Source: Bordetella trematum
Lineage (GTDB): Bacteria > Pseudomonadota > Gammaproteobacteria > Burkholderiales > Burkholderiaceae_B
DNA length: 64,000 nucleotides
NCBI RefSeq assembly: GCF_900078335.1
Contig: NZ_FKBR01000019.1
Location: 351,655-415,654, forward strand
Direction: 5' to 3'
The stretch's first letter is position 1. Each line of letters starts with the position of its first letter. A program made the translations under genes and the position numbers. The notes under the pieces were generated by a model. That model did no database searches. It was not told the origin of the DNA and saw nothing but the letters and a program-made list of their open reading frames with translations. Below are positions 23,601-32,794 of the stretch, one piece after another.

Positions 23601-24596
23601 ATGAGGGCATCGCCGGTTTTCAAGAAATGTCTGTTGGCCGTGGCCAGCACCCTGGCGCTGGCTGCGGCCGTGCCCGCAAAGGCTCAGGACAGCTATCCGT
23701 CCAAGCCCATCACGTTCATCGTGCCCTACGCGGCCGGCGGCAGTTCCGATACGCGCGCCCGCCAGGTTGCCCAGCAGCTGGGCAACCGCCTGAACGTGCC
23801 GGTGGTGGTGGAAAACAAACCCGGCGCCAGCGGCAACATCGGCACGGCGCAACTGGCGCGTGCCAAGCCCGATGGGTACACCATCGGCCTGGGCAATTTC
23901 GCGCCGTTGTCGGTGAACAAGTCGCTGTATGGCAAGAACCTCGGTTTCGATCCGGCCAAGGTGGCGCCCATCGTGCTGATCGAGCGTGGGGCGCTGGTGC
24001 TGGGCGTGAACGCGCAGGCTCCCTACCAGAGCGCCAGCGAACTGATCGCCGATGGCCGGGCCAATCCCGAGAAACTGAACTTCGCCTCCACCGGCGCGGG
24101 CAGCGCATCGCAACTGGTGAGCGAGGCCCTGAAGCAGAGCACTGGCATGGGCGCCACGCACGTGCCCTATCGGGGGGGCGCGCCGGCGGCCAATGACCTG
24201 ATGGCGGGCAATCTGGATTTCTATCTCGAACTGGCCAGTCTGTTCATTCCCTATGCGCAGGGCGACGAGCCGCGCCTGCGGCTGCTGGCCGTCACCGGCG
24301 ACAAGCGCCTGCCGGCGTTGCCGCAGGTGCCGACTTTCAGTGAGCTGGGCATCAAGGACATGGTGGCCTCGAACTGGTTCGGCGTAGTGGCCCCGGCCGG
24401 CACGCCCGAGGACATCATCGAACGCCTGAACAAGGAAATCAACGCCGTGCTGCAGGATCCCGAATACCGCAAGATCGTGGACATGCAGGGCGCCGAAGTC
24501 GCTGGCGGCACGCCCCAGGAGTTTCAGGCTTTCATCGACAGCGAGGCCCAGCGCTGGGGCAAGCTGATCGAGGCCAACAATATTTCTATCCATTAA
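23601..24596 (+). CDS. Bug family (TctC-like) periplasmic receptor
   Basis: 331 residues: signal peptide to about residue 29 (Ala-Lys-Ala), then Ser-Tyr-Pro-Ser-Lys-Pro-Ile-Thr-Phe-Ile-Val-Pro-Tyr-Ala-Ala-Gly-Gly, the standard Bug opening, and Val-Val-Glu-Asn-Lys-Pro-Gly-Ala. AGGTAGG lies just before the ATG. It is divergent from a LysR regulator and is followed by an intrinsic terminator and then an amidase gene. The ligand may therefore be an amide or the product of one, by context only. Confidence 0.9.
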   Translation: MRASPVFKKCLLAVASTLALAAAVPAKAQDSYPSKPITFIVPYAAGGSSDTRARQVAQQLGNRLNVPVVVENKPGASGNIGTAQLARAKPDGYTIGLGNFAPLSVNKSLYGKNLGFDPAKVAPIVLIERGALVLGVNAQAPYQSASELIADGRANPEKLNFASTGAGSASQLVSEALKQSTGMGATHVPYRGGAPAANDLMAGNLDFYLELASLFIPYAQGDEPRLRLLAVTGDKRLPALPQVPTFSELGIKDMVASNWFGVVAPAGTPEDIIERLNKEINAVLQDPEYRKIVDMQGAEVAGGTPQEFQAFIDSEAQRWGKLIEANNISIH

Positions 24597-24610
24597 TCGT
24601 CGCCGCTGTG

Positions 24611-24648
24611 GCTCCGCGTGGGCGCATGTCCGCGCGGGGCCGTTTTTT
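24611..24648 (+). terminator. intrinsic terminator after the Bug gene
   Basis: An 11-bp stem (24611-24621 with 24630-24640, two G-T pairs) followed by C-G and six T. It lies 14 bases after the Bug stop and before the amidase start, so amidase transcription needs read-through or its own promoter. Confidence 0.75.
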
Positions 24649-24670
24649 CGTTGTATCGGCTTCATCAGGC

Positions 24671-25885
24671 ATGGCGCACTCTTTCTATACGGATTCCCTT
24701 TCTCCTCAGACCCGCGTGCAGGCGGCCTTGCAGGCCATCGCCCAGCGCGATCCGGTCATCGAGGCTTTCTGCTGGCGACAGACGCCGGCCGACCCTTTGC
24801 CGGCGCCTGCCGCCGGCCCCTTGCAGGGGCTGGCCTTCGGAGTCAAGGATGTGATCGACGTGGCAGGCATGCCGACCCGCTATGGCAGCGCGGCGGGCGA
24901 GCCCGAGCCGCGCGCCTTCGACGCGGCCTGCGTGGCGCAGTTGCGCGCCGCCGGCGCGCAGCCGGTGGGCAAAACGGTGACCGCCGAGTTTGCCTTCACC
25001 ACGCCTGGACCGACCCGCAACCCGCGCAACCCGGCCCACACGCCGGGCGGCTCGTCCAGCGGTTCGGCCGCGGCGGTGGCGGCCGGTATGGTCGACATGG
25101 CCCTGGGCACGCAGACCGGCGGCTCGATGATCCGGCCGGCGGCATTCTGCGGCGTGGTCGGCTTCAAGCCGACGTTTGGCCGCGTGCATCGCGGCGGCAT
25201 GCAGGTGCTGTGCGATTCGCTCGATACCATCGGCTGGTTCACGCGCGACACGGCGCAGTCGCGCGCGGTGGCCTGCGTGTTGCTGTCGCAGTCCGCGCCG
25301 TTGCAGCCATTCTCGCGCGCGCCTCGCGTGGCGGTGCTGGCCTGTGCCGGGCTGGGCGGGCTGAGCCCGGCGGCCCAGGCCGCCTTCGATGGCGAGATCC
25401 GTCGTCTGCAGCAGGCCGGCGCGCAGGTGCGCGCCGTGGCCCTGGATGAAGAGGTGGCCGAACTGACCCGGATTCACGGCCGCGTCATGCGCTACGAAAT
25501 CGCGCGCGGCCTGCTGCCGGTGCTTCAGCAGCGCGCCGCGCTCATGAGCCCGCCCTCCCGCGAGGTGGTGGCGGCGGGCCTGGCCATCGACCAGCAGGAA
25601 TATCTGGCGCAGCAGCACCGTCGCGCGGCGCTGGCCAGACGCTGGCAGGATCTGTTCGGCGATGTCGACTTCATCGTCGCGCCCAGCGCCCCGGGCGAAG
25701 CGCCGCCAGGCCGTCAGAGCACCGGTTCGTCGGTGTTCAACCGGCTCTGGTCCCTGTTGGGCTGGCCTTGTCTGCACCTGCCGACCGGGCTGGGCGAGGG
25801 CGGCCTGCCGGTTGGCGTGCAATGGATCGGCTTGCCCGACGGCGACCTGGCCTTGCTTGAGTGGGCACAGGCTTTGCCGAGGTAG
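24671..25885 (+). CDS. amidase signature family hydrolase
   Basis: 404-residue amidase. The Ser-cisSer-Lys triad is recognisable: Lys59 in Gly-Val-Lys-Asp-Val-Ile, the Gly-Gly-Ser-Ser-Ser-Gly-Ser loop at 126-132, and nucleophile Ser152 in Gly-Thr-Gln-Thr-Gly-Gly-Ser-Met. It hydrolyses an unidentified amide in the cytoplasm; no signal peptide is present. At about 400 residues it is short for the family (450-500), with the C-terminal part reduced. The start at 24671 has only a weak ribosome site, and the preceding terminator hairpin overlaps an alternative upstream GTG start, arguing against that one. Confidence 0.87.
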   Translation: MAHSFYTDSLSPQTRVQAALQAIAQRDPVIEAFCWRQTPADPLPAPAAGPLQGLAFGVKDVIDVAGMPTRYGSAAGEPEPRAFDAACVAQLRAAGAQPVGKTVTAEFAFTTPGPTRNPRNPAHTPGGSSSGSAAAVAAGMVDMALGTQTGGSMIRPAAFCGVVGFKPTFGRVHRGGMQVLCDSLDTIGWFTRDTAQSRAVACVLLSQSAPLQPFSRAPRVAVLACAGLGGLSPAAQAAFDGEIRRLQQAGAQVRAVALDEEVAELTRIHGRVMRYEIARGLLPVLQQRAALMSPPSREVVAAGLAIDQQEYLAQQHRRAALARRWQDLFGDVDFIVAPSAPGEAPPGRQSTGSSVFNRLWSLLGWPCLHLPTGLGEGGLPVGVQWIGLPDGDLALLEWAQALPR

Positions 25886-25998
25886 TCGCCTGCGCCTGCC
25901 CGATGGCGGCAGGATGGGGGCGGATGCAGGCCGGATGGCAGGGGCTACAGTAGAATGCGCCCCTGAGTCTGGCTTTTTTGCTTGGAGCACGTGAAACC

Positions 25999-26916
25999 AT
26001 GCGTCGTATCCGAACGCCCAGTATGGCGGCGCTGAGCGCCTTCGAGGCGGCCGCAAGGCACGAGAGTTTCACGCTGGCCGCGCGCGAGTTGTCGCTGACC
26101 GAGAGCGCGGTGTCGCGCCAGATCGGCCTGCTCGAAGAAAGCCTCAACGTTTCCCTGTTCACGCGCGTGAAGCAGCGCGTGGTGCTGACCCGCTCGGGTC
26201 GCCTCTACAGCGAACAGGTGCGCGATGCGCTGCGCGCCCTGGAGCGCGACACCATGTCGATCGCCGCGCACGGCAGCGGCAAGGGCAACCTGGAGCTGGC
26301 CGTGCTGCCGACCTTCGCGGTCGAATGGCTGATCCCGCGTCTGCCGGCCTTCTATGCGCGCTATCCGGCCATTCGCATCAACATGGGGGTGCGCAGCCAT
26401 CCCTTTTCCTTCGAAGAAGAGCACTTCGATGCCGCCATTCACCACGGCAAGGCGATCTGGCCGCATTCCTCGCTGGACCTGTTGTTTGGCGAGCGCATGA
26501 TTGTGGTGGCGCGGCGCGACCTGATCGGCGAGTCGCCGCTGGAGCCGGCCGACCTGCTGCGCTTTCCTCTCTTGTATTCCACCACGCGACCTGAATCGTG
26601 GCGCCAGTGGTTCGAGGCGGCCGGCCTGGCCGATGAGCCGCGCGCCGCGCAAAGTGCGGGCTTCGAGCTGCAATCGATGGTGGTGCGGGCGGCCGAATCC
26701 GGCCTTGGGGTTGGGCTGGTTCCTGAGTTTTTCGTGCCGCAGGCCGCCTGGAACAATGGCCTGGTGCGGGCTCATCCGCTGTCGCTGCCGGCCGAGGACT
26801 CCTATCATCTGGTCATCCCCAATGACATGCGCGACAAATCCCCGGTACAGTGCTTTCGTGACTGGATCATCGACGAAGCCAAGCGTTTCGCCGCCGATCT
26901 GAATCTCCCGGCCTGA
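25999..26916 (+). CDS. LysR family regulator, GcvA-like
   Basis: 305 residues. The helix-turn-helix (Ala-Leu-Ser-Ala-Phe-Glu-Ala-Ala-Ala-Arg-His-Glu-Ser-Phe ... Thr-Glu-Ser-Ala-Val-Ser-Arg-Gln-Ile) and the Pro-Thr-Phe-Ala-Val-Glu-Trp-Leu-Ile-Pro-Arg-Leu segment place it with GcvA-type LysR proteins, many of which control amino-acid catabolism. It stands upstream, on the same strand, of the aminotransferase operon and is probably its regulator. TAGAAT at 25951-25956 is a possible -10 box. Start 25999 is chosen for the helix position, with GGAG 11 bases upstream. Confidence 0.87.
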   Translation: MRRIRTPSMAALSAFEAAARHESFTLAARELSLTESAVSRQIGLLEESLNVSLFTRVKQRVVLTRSGRLYSEQVRDALRALERDTMSIAAHGSGKGNLELAVLPTFAVEWLIPRLPAFYARYPAIRINMGVRSHPFSFEEEHFDAAIHHGKAIWPHSSLDLLFGERMIVVARRDLIGESPLEPADLLRFPLLYSTTRPESWRQWFEAAGLADEPRAAQSAGFELQSMVVRAAESGLGVGLVPEFFVPQAAWNNGLVRAHPLSLPAEDSYHLVIPNDMRDKSPVQCFRDWIIDEAKRFAADLNLPA

Positions 26917-26937
26917 TCCCGCCAGGCCCGCTGATTT

Positions 26938-26972
26938 TGCCCTATCCCGAATTTTAGGAAAGATATAGGGCA
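26938..26972. promoter_or_regulatory. spaced dyad TGCCCTAT-N19-ATAGGGCA
   Basis: Perfect 8-bp arms in the 268-bp gap between the LysR gene and the aminotransferase operon. It has no T-run, so is more likely an operator than a terminator. The rest of this gap shows nothing else definite. Confidence 0.4.
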
Positions 26973-27184
26973 TTCCCTTACTTTGAGCGTGTTTCCATGT
27001 TGATGACAAAAAGTCATCACGTGGCAATTTTTAATCGCTTTACGACGGCCCGGGTCGGGGCAAGAATACCAAGCTCGCATAACTGGAACCTGTTTGCGCC
27101 GGTCCGTGTGTCCTTGCGCTCAGCCTGGGCCGGGCGCCGGCAACGGGTTTCTCACTTCGTCGATCCCTAGCCGGCTACAGGCCC

Positions 27185-28384
27185 ATGTACTCATTCTCCC
27201 GCGCCTTCGTCCATCCCCAGAGCTCCCCCATCCGTGATCTGTTCAAGTACCTGAGCGATCCGGAGATGATTTCCTTTGCCGGCGGCTATCCCGATCCGCG
27301 CCTGTTCGACGCCGAGGGCCTGCAGCAGGCCAGCGAACGCGCCTTCCAGGACAGCCTGGTGTGCCTGCAGTATGGCAGCACCGAAGGCACGGCCCGGCTG
27401 CGCACGCAGATCCAGGCGCTGATGGCCGAACGCGGCGCCCAAGTGGCGCTGGACCAGATTCAGGTGACCACCGGTTCGCAGCAGGCCTTTGACCTGCTGC
27501 TGCGTGTCATGCTCGATGACGGCGATCTGGTCTACGCCGAGAGCCCGGCCTACCCGAACAACATCCAGGCCCTGCGTGTGCTGGGTGCGCGCATCGAAGG
27601 CGTGCCGGTCGACAGCGACGGCCTGGTGGTCGAGCGCCTGGAAGAAATGCTGCGCGCCGGTGGCCGCCCCAAGCTGGTCTATACGGTGCCGACCTTCGGC
27701 AACCCGACGGGCGCGACGCTGTCGCTGGCGCGCCGCCGCCGCCTGCTGGAGCTGGCCGTCGAATTCCGTTTCCTGGTGGTCGAGGATGATCCCTACGGCG
27801 ACCTGCGTTTTTCCGGCGAGCCCCTGCCGTCGCTGCTGGCCCTGGCGCCGCAGATCGAAGGCGCCAGCCAGTGGCTGGTCCACCTGGCCAGCCTGTCGAA
27901 AATCGTCGCCCCTGGCCTGCGCGTGGCCTGGAGCATTGCGCCGGTCGAGATCACCCGCCGTTGCACCATCGCCAAGCAGAGCGCCGACGTGGGCAGCTCC
28001 CCCTGGACGCAGTCGATTGCCGCCGAGTACCTGGCCAGCGGACGCCTGCCGGCCCATCTGGCGCGCATCTGTCAGGCCTACGGCGAGAAGTGCGCCGTGA
28101 TGGCCGACGCCCTGCGCGAGAAGATGGGCGAAGGCATCGAATTCCACGCCCCGCAGGGCGGCATGTTCCTGTGGGCGCGCCTGAAGGACGGCGTGACCTC
28201 GGCCGACCTGATCAAGGCCTGCATCGAACGCAAGGTGATGTTCGTGCCCGGCACGGGCTTCCATGTCGGCCAGGCTGACGCCAGCACGCTGCGCCTGTCG
28301 TTCACCGCGCCGTCGGCCGACGGCATTCGCGAAGGCATCGACCGCATGGCCCGCGCCTGGCAGGCCGTGCGCGCGTCGGCCTGA
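27185..28384 (+). CDS. PLP-dependent aminotransferase, class I fold (AAT-I, 2-aminoadipate type)
   Basis: 399-residue fold-type I aminotransferase. Schiff-base Lys239 is in Ser-Leu-Ser-Lys-Ile-Val-Ala-Pro-Gly-Leu-Arg; Asn173-Pro-Thr-Gly and Asp202-Pro-Tyr204 contact PLP. The opening Ile-Ser-Phe-Ala-Gly-Gly-Tyr-Pro-Asp-Pro is characteristic of the LysN / MocR-like aminotransferases that act on aromatic, branched or 2-aminoadipate-type amino acids. It converts an amino acid to its 2-oxo acid in the cytoplasm. It is the first enzyme gene of a run with a ThDP enzyme (66 bases further) and an aldehyde dehydrogenase, which suggests the 2-oxo acid is then decarboxylated. The ribosome site is weak. 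Confidence 0.9.
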   Translation: MYSFSRAFVHPQSSPIRDLFKYLSDPEMISFAGGYPDPRLFDAEGLQQASERAFQDSLVCLQYGSTEGTARLRTQIQALMAERGAQVALDQIQVTTGSQQAFDLLLRVMLDDGDLVYAESPAYPNNIQALRVLGARIEGVPVDSDGLVVERLEEMLRAGGRPKLVYTVPTFGNPTGATLSLARRRRLLELAVEFRFLVVEDDPYGDLRFSGEPLPSLLALAPQIEGASQWLVHLASLSKIVAPGLRVAWSIAPVEITRRCTIAKQSADVGSSPWTQSIAAEYLASGRLPAHLARICQAYGEKCAVMADALREKMGEGIEFHAPQGGMFLWARLKDGVTSADLIKACIERKVMFVPGTGFHVGQADASTLRLSFTAPSADGIREGIDRMARAWQAVRASA

Positions 28385-28450
28385 CATTTCCTTCTCCGGA
28401 GCGCGCCGCGAGATGGCGCCTCCGCATCACTATCTATGGGAGATACAAAC

Positions 28451-29995
28451 ATGAACGGTGCCAAGAGTCTGGTCAAAACGTTGCTGGCCTCCGGGGTGGA
28501 TACCTGCTTTGCCAACCCGGGCACGAGCGAAATGCACTTTGTGGCCGCGTTGGACCAGGTCCCCGGCATGAAGTGCGTGCTCGGCCTGCAGGAAAACATC
28601 GTCACCGGCATGGCCGACGGCTATTTCCGCATCGCCCGCAAGCCGGCCTGCACGCTGCTGCACTGCGGCCCCGGCCTGGCCAACGGCATGGCCAACCTGC
28701 ACAATGCGCGCCGCGCGCGCAGCGGCATCGTCAACATCGTGGGCGATCAGGCGATCTACCATCGCCCCTTCGATGCCCCTCTGACCGCCGACACCACCAG
28801 CATGGCGCATACCGTGTCGCAATGGGTGCGTTCGAGCAACGCGCCGGCCGAGCTGGGCCGTGATGCGGCCGAGGCCGTGGCTGCCGCCATGCAGTATCCG
28901 GGCCAGGTGGCCACGCTGATCCTGCCGGCCGACGTGTCGTGGGGCGAGGGTGGCGTGGTGGGCAATCCGATTGCCGTCTCGCCGCCGCCGTCCATCGATG
29001 GCAATGCCATCGAAAGCACGGCGCGCACGCTGCGCAGCCACGGTGCGGACACCCTGATCCTGCTGGCCGGCCCGGCCGTGCTGGCCGAAGGCCAGAAGCT
29101 GGCCTGGCGCGTGGCGCAGGCCACCGGCGCGACCGTGATGGCCGACTATGTCACGTCGCACCTGGCGCGTGGCCGTGGCCGCCTGCAACTCGAGCGCGTG
29201 CCGTATGGCATGGAAGCCGCCATCAAGACGCTGGAGCGTTTCAAGCACATCATTCTGGTCAACGCCAAGCCGCCGGTGGGCTTTTTCGGCTATCCGGGCA
29301 TGCCGTCGACGCAGTACTCGCCCGATGCGCAATTGCAGGTGTTGTCGCGCCCCGACCAGGATCCGGTCGAAGCGCTGGCCGCGCTGGCGCAGGTCCTGAA
29401 CGCCCCGCAGGTCGACATGCCCGACCCCGGTCCGCGTCCGCAGGCCGCCAGCGGCGCACCGTCGCCGGAAGGCCTGGCCCAGACCGTGGCGGCCCTGATG
29501 CCGGAGAACTCCATCATTTCGGATGAGAGCGTCTCGTTCGGCCGCGGCTTCTATCGCTTCAGCCATGCCGCGCCGGCCAACGACTGGCTGCACCTGGCCG
29601 GCGGCGCCATCGGCGACGGCCTGCCGGTTGCCACCGGCGCGGCCATCGGCGCCAAGCGCGAGCGTCGTGTCATCGGCCTGCAGGCCGACGGCTCGGCCAT
29701 GTACTCGCTGCAATCGCTGTGGACGCAGGCGCGCGAACAGTTGCCGGTGACCACCATCATCCTGAACAACAGCAAGTACAACATCCTGATCGGCGAGTAC
29801 AAGAACGTCGGCGCCACGCCGGGCGAAACCGCCATGAGCATGCTTGATCTGGGCAATCCTTCGCTGAACTGGGTCGGTCTGGCAAACGCCATGGGCGTGG
29901 AAGCAGCCCGCGCCACCACGATGGAAGAGTGCGCCGATCTGATGACGAGCAGCTTCGGCAAGACCGCGCCCTTCGTGATCGAACTGATGATCTAA
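28451..29995 (+). CDS. ThDP-dependent enzyme, acetolactate synthase / benzoylformate decarboxylase-like
   Basis: 514 residues with the three ThDP-enzyme domains. The activating Glu48 lies in Leu-Gln-Glu-Asn, and the cofactor motif Ala-Asp-Gly-Ser (412-415) leads to Asn-Asn (439-440). His71 in Leu-Leu-His-Cys-Gly-Pro-Gly and Asn-Pro-Gly-Thr-Ser-Glu near 22-27 resemble benzoylformate decarboxylase rather than a true acetolactate synthase. No FAD-type middle-domain insertions or small subunit gene are present. It most likely decarboxylates the 2-oxo acid made by the upstream aminotransferase to an aldehyde. GGGAG precedes the start by 8 bases; the next gene starts 18 bases after the stop. Confidence 0.85.
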   Translation: MNGAKSLVKTLLASGVDTCFANPGTSEMHFVAALDQVPGMKCVLGLQENIVTGMADGYFRIARKPACTLLHCGPGLANGMANLHNARRARSGIVNIVGDQAIYHRPFDAPLTADTTSMAHTVSQWVRSSNAPAELGRDAAEAVAAAMQYPGQVATLILPADVSWGEGGVVGNPIAVSPPPSIDGNAIESTARTLRSHGADTLILLAGPAVLAEGQKLAWRVAQATGATVMADYVTSHLARGRGRLQLERVPYGMEAAIKTLERFKHIILVNAKPPVGFFGYPGMPSTQYSPDAQLQVLSRPDQDPVEALAALAQVLNAPQVDMPDPGPRPQAASGAPSPEGLAQTVAALMPENSIISDESVSFGRGFYRFSHAAPANDWLHLAGGAIGDGLPVATGAAIGAKRERRVIGLQADGSAMYSLQSLWTQAREQLPVTTIILNNSKYNILIGEYKNVGATPGETAMSMLDLGNPSLNWVGLANAMGVEAARATTMEECADLMTSSFGKTAPFVIELMI

Positions 29996-30013
29996 ACGCG
30001 GCAGGAGAACAAC

Positions 30014-31453
30014 ATGACTTACCCCGATACCCGGCTGTTCATCGACGGCCAGTGGTGCGACGCCGCCGATGGCCAGACGCTGCCCGTGGTCAACCCGGCC
30101 ACCGGTGCGGAGATCGGACGCGTGGCCCGCGCCGGCAAGGCCGACCTCGAGCGCGCCGCACAGGCCGCGCAGAAGGGCTTTGAAGCCTGGCGCGCCATGA
30201 CGCCGGCCGCGCGCGCCAAGATCATGCGCCGGGCCGCCGCTCTGCTGGGCGAGCGTGCCGATCGCATCGCCAGCATCATGACGCAGGAACAGGGCAAGCC
30301 CCTGGCCGAATCGCGCGGCGAAGTGCTGGCTGCCGTGGACATCATCGAATGGTTCGCCGATGAAGGCATGCGTGTCTATGGCCGTCTGGTGCCCTCGCGC
30401 AATGACCTGTCGATCCGCCAGATGGTGATCAAGGATCCGGTCGGCCCGGTGGCCGCCTTCACGCCCTGGAACTTCCCCATCAACCAGCTGGTACGCAAGC
30501 TGGGCGCGGCCCTGGCCGCCGGCTGCTCGGTGCTGGCCAAGGCGGCCGAGGAAACGCCCGCCGCGCCTGCCGCGCTGGTGCGGGTGTTCGAGGAGGCCGG
30601 CGTGCCGGCCGGCGTCGTCGGCCTCGTGTATGGGGATCCGGCCGAGATCTCCAGCTACCTGATTCCGCATCCGGTGATCCGCAAGGTCACCTTCACGGGA
30701 TCCACGCCGGTGGGCAAGCAGCTGGCCGCGCTGGCCAGCGCCCACATGAAGCGCGTGACCATGGAGCTGGGCGGCCATGCGCCGGTGATCGTCTGCGAAG
30801 ATGCCGACGTCGAGCTGGCCGTGCGTTCGGCTGGCGCGGCCAAGTTCCGCAACGCGGGCCAGGTGTGCATCTCGCCCACCCGGTTCCTGGTGCACGAGAG
30901 TGTGGCGACCCGGTTCGCCGAAGCCATGGCCGCGCATGCGGCCGGGCTGCGCGTGGGTGACGGTCTGCAACCGACGACCCAGATGGGGCCGCTGGCCAAC
31001 AGCCGCCGTCTGAGCGCCATGCAGGATCTGGTGCAGGATGCCCAGGCCAAGGGCGCTGCCCTCATGACGGGCGGCAAGCAGATGGGCGAGGCAGGCAACT
31101 TCTGGGCGCCGACCGTGCTGGCCGATGTGCCGCTGGATGCCAAGGTGTTCAACGATGAGCCCTTCGGCCCGGTGGCCGCGATCCGTCCGTTCTCGCGCCT
31201 GGAAGACGCCATTGCCGAAGCCAACCGCCTGCCGTTCGGTCTGGCCGGTTATGGATTCACCAGTTCGCTGAAGAACGCCGATCTGCTGGCCCGCCACGTG
31301 GAAGTCGGCATGATGTGGATCAACATGCCGGCCATCACGAGCGCAGAGCTGCCCTTCGGCGGCCTGAAAGACTCCGGCTATGGTTCGGAAGGAGGGCCGG
31401 AGGCCCTTGAGGCCTACCTGAATGTGCGCACGGTGGCGGTGATGAATCGCTGA
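30014..31453 (+). CDS. NAD(P)-dependent aldehyde dehydrogenase, succinate-semialdehyde dehydrogenase-like
   Basis: 479 residues, standard ALDH length. Catalytic Cys285 is in Gly-Gln-Val-Cys-Ile-Ser-Pro, general base Glu251 in Met-Glu-Leu-Gly-Gly-His, Asn153 in Pro-Trp-Asn-Phe-Pro, and the Phe-Thr-Gly-Ser loop at 227-230. It resembles the SSADH/GabD group, but with ThDP decarboxylase and aminotransferase upstream it probably oxidises the aldehyde they produce. The usual Lys-Pro before Ala/Ser-Glu is altered to Lys-Ala-Ala-Glu. AGGAG lies before the ATG. A 12-bp hairpin follows the stop. Confidence 0.9.
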   Translation: MTYPDTRLFIDGQWCDAADGQTLPVVNPATGAEIGRVARAGKADLERAAQAAQKGFEAWRAMTPAARAKIMRRAAALLGERADRIASIMTQEQGKPLAESRGEVLAAVDIIEWFADEGMRVYGRLVPSRNDLSIRQMVIKDPVGPVAAFTPWNFPINQLVRKLGAALAAGCSVLAKAAEETPAAPAALVRVFEEAGVPAGVVGLVYGDPAEISSYLIPHPVIRKVTFTGSTPVGKQLAALASAHMKRVTMELGGHAPVIVCEDADVELAVRSAGAAKFRNAGQVCISPTRFLVHESVATRFAEAMAAHAAGLRVGDGLQPTTQMGPLANSRRLSAMQDLVQDAQAKGAALMTGGKQMGEAGNFWAPTVLADVPLDAKVFNDEPFGPVAAIRPFSRLEDAIAEANRLPFGLAGYGFTSSLKNADLLARHVEVGMMWINMPAITSAELPFGGLKDSGYGSEGGPEALEAYLNVRTVAVMNR

Positions 31454-31482
31454 GCGCGTGCAAGGTCAAGGTGTGGCCCTGA

Positions 31483-31510
31483 CGCCGCCGCCGGTTCTCC
31501 GGCGGCGGCG
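31483..31510 (+). terminator. 12-bp hairpin after the aldehyde dehydrogenase gene
   Basis: Perfect stem CGCCGCCGCCGG / CCGGCGGCGGCG with a TTCT loop, followed by a T/G-rich tail. Probably a full or partial terminator between the enzymes and the Bug gene. Confidence 0.6.
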
Positions 31511-31705
31511 TTGTGTTCGACAGCGCGGACAGTCCGTCGTTGTATACACGCCTGAATGCAAAAACGTAGTATCTCTGTATCCATTGCGCCGCCGTACCGC
31601 TTGCCCCACCCGGGCTTTCGCGTTGCGTTTGCGTTATGTCTCTGAGACGGCCGGTCCTGGATGACCCCGCTCAGAAATTCTCATGCCCTACTGGAGACAA
31701 GCACA

Positions 31706-32686
31706 ATGAAAAACTTCTCGATCCGCAAGCTGCTCAGCGTGGCTGTGCTGGGTGGTCTGGCGTTCAGCGCCCAGGCTGACAGCTACCCTTCGCGTCCGAT
31801 CACGCTGATCGTGCCCTATCCGGCCGGCGGCACCACCGATCTGGCAGCGCGCACCATTGCCCAGGGCATGGCGCCTTTCCTGAAGCAGTCGATCGTGGTC
31901 GACAACCGCGCCGGCGCGGGCGGCAACATCGGCATGGGCGTGCTCAAGCGCGCCGCACCGGATGGTTACACCATCGCCATGGGCACCATCGGCACGCAAA
32001 CCATCAACCAGTTCATCTATCCGGACATGCCCTTTGATCCGGCCAAGGACTTCACCCCGCTGTCGATGGTGTTCACCGCACCCAACGTGATCGCCGTGGC
32101 TGCCGATTCCGACATGAAATCCATGCAGGATCTCTACGCCAAGGCGCGCGCCAACAAGGACAAGCCCCTGACCTATGCCTCGCCCGGCATCGGGTCGTCG
32201 GTGCATCTGACCGGCGCCTACCTGGAGCAGGCTGCCGGCATCGACATGCTGCACGTACCGTTCAAGGGCGTGTCGGCCTCCATGCCCGCGCTCATCGGCG
32301 GTCAGGTCGATATCCTGCTGGACAACGTGCCCAGCGCCCTGGCTCACCTGAAGGACGGTTCGCGCGTGCGCGCCCTGGCCGTCACCTCGGCCGAGCGTCA
32401 GCCGTCGCTGCCTGATGTGCCCACCGTGGCCGAAAGCGGCCTGAAGGACTTCGACGTGACGGCCTGGTTTGCGTTGTACGGCCCGGCCGGCATGACGCCC
32501 GAGGTGCAGCAGACCCTGATCGACGCCGCCCAGAAGGCCCTGGCCACGCCGGCGGTGCAGCAGCAACTGGCCTCCCTCGGGGCGACGGGTGGCAAGATCT
32601 CGGGCAAGGAGCTGGCCGAGTTCGAAACCGCTGAACGCGCCCGCTGGAGCAAGTTGATCACCGAACAGAAGATCAAGCCCGAATAA
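31706..32686 (+). CDS. Bug family (TctC-like) periplasmic receptor
   Basis: 326 residues: signal peptide to about residue 23 (Ala-Gln-Ala), then Ser-Tyr-Pro-Ser-Arg-Pro-Ile-Thr-Leu-Ile-Val-Pro-Tyr-Pro-Ala-Gly-Gly-Thr-Thr-Asp and Val-Val-Asp-Asn-Arg-Ala-Gly-Ala. GGAGA lies 8 bases before the start. It follows the aminotransferase-ThDP-ALDH genes after a hairpin and a 252-bp gap, so it may have its own promoter yet serve the same pathway. It is followed by a strong bidirectional terminator. Confidence 0.9.
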   Translation: MKNFSIRKLLSVAVLGGLAFSAQADSYPSRPITLIVPYPAGGTTDLAARTIAQGMAPFLKQSIVVDNRAGAGGNIGMGVLKRAAPDGYTIAMGTIGTQTINQFIYPDMPFDPAKDFTPLSMVFTAPNVIAVAADSDMKSMQDLYAKARANKDKPLTYASPGIGSSVHLTGAYLEQAAGIDMLHVPFKGVSASMPALIGGQVDILLDNVPSALAHLKDGSRVRALAVTSAERQPSLPDVPTVAESGLKDFDVTAWFALYGPAGMTPEVQQTLIDAAQKALATPAVQQQLASLGATGGKISGKELAEFETAERARWSKLITEQKIKPE

Positions 32687-32716
32687 AGCCTGCGCCTTGC
32701 GCGCAAGCCAGCAAGG

Positions 32717-32743
32717 AAAACGCCGGCATCATGCCGGCGTTTT
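32717..32743. terminator. bidirectional intrinsic terminator
   Basis: Perfect 13-bp arms AAAACGCCGGCAT / ATGCCGGCGTTTT around one base, between the convergent Bug gene and the sulfur module. Confidence 0.9.
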
Positions 32744-32794
32744 CTTTGCATCGCCGCGGCGCCGCATTGGCGGCACGCGGCGTGCGCTGCCGGC

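Noticed and set aside
28451-29995. True anabolic acetolactate synthase (ilvB/ilvI)
   Set aside because: No small-subunit or other ilv gene is adjacent, and the N-terminal Asn-Pro-Gly / His71 features and catabolic neighbours favour a decarboxylase.
28430-31297. Very long open frame (955 codons) on the minus strand opposite the ThDP and aldehyde dehydrogenase genes
   Set aside because: It is antisense to two genes with complete catalytic motifs, is rich in Arg, His, Gly and Gln as expected of mirror frames in GC-rich DNA, and shows no family motif.
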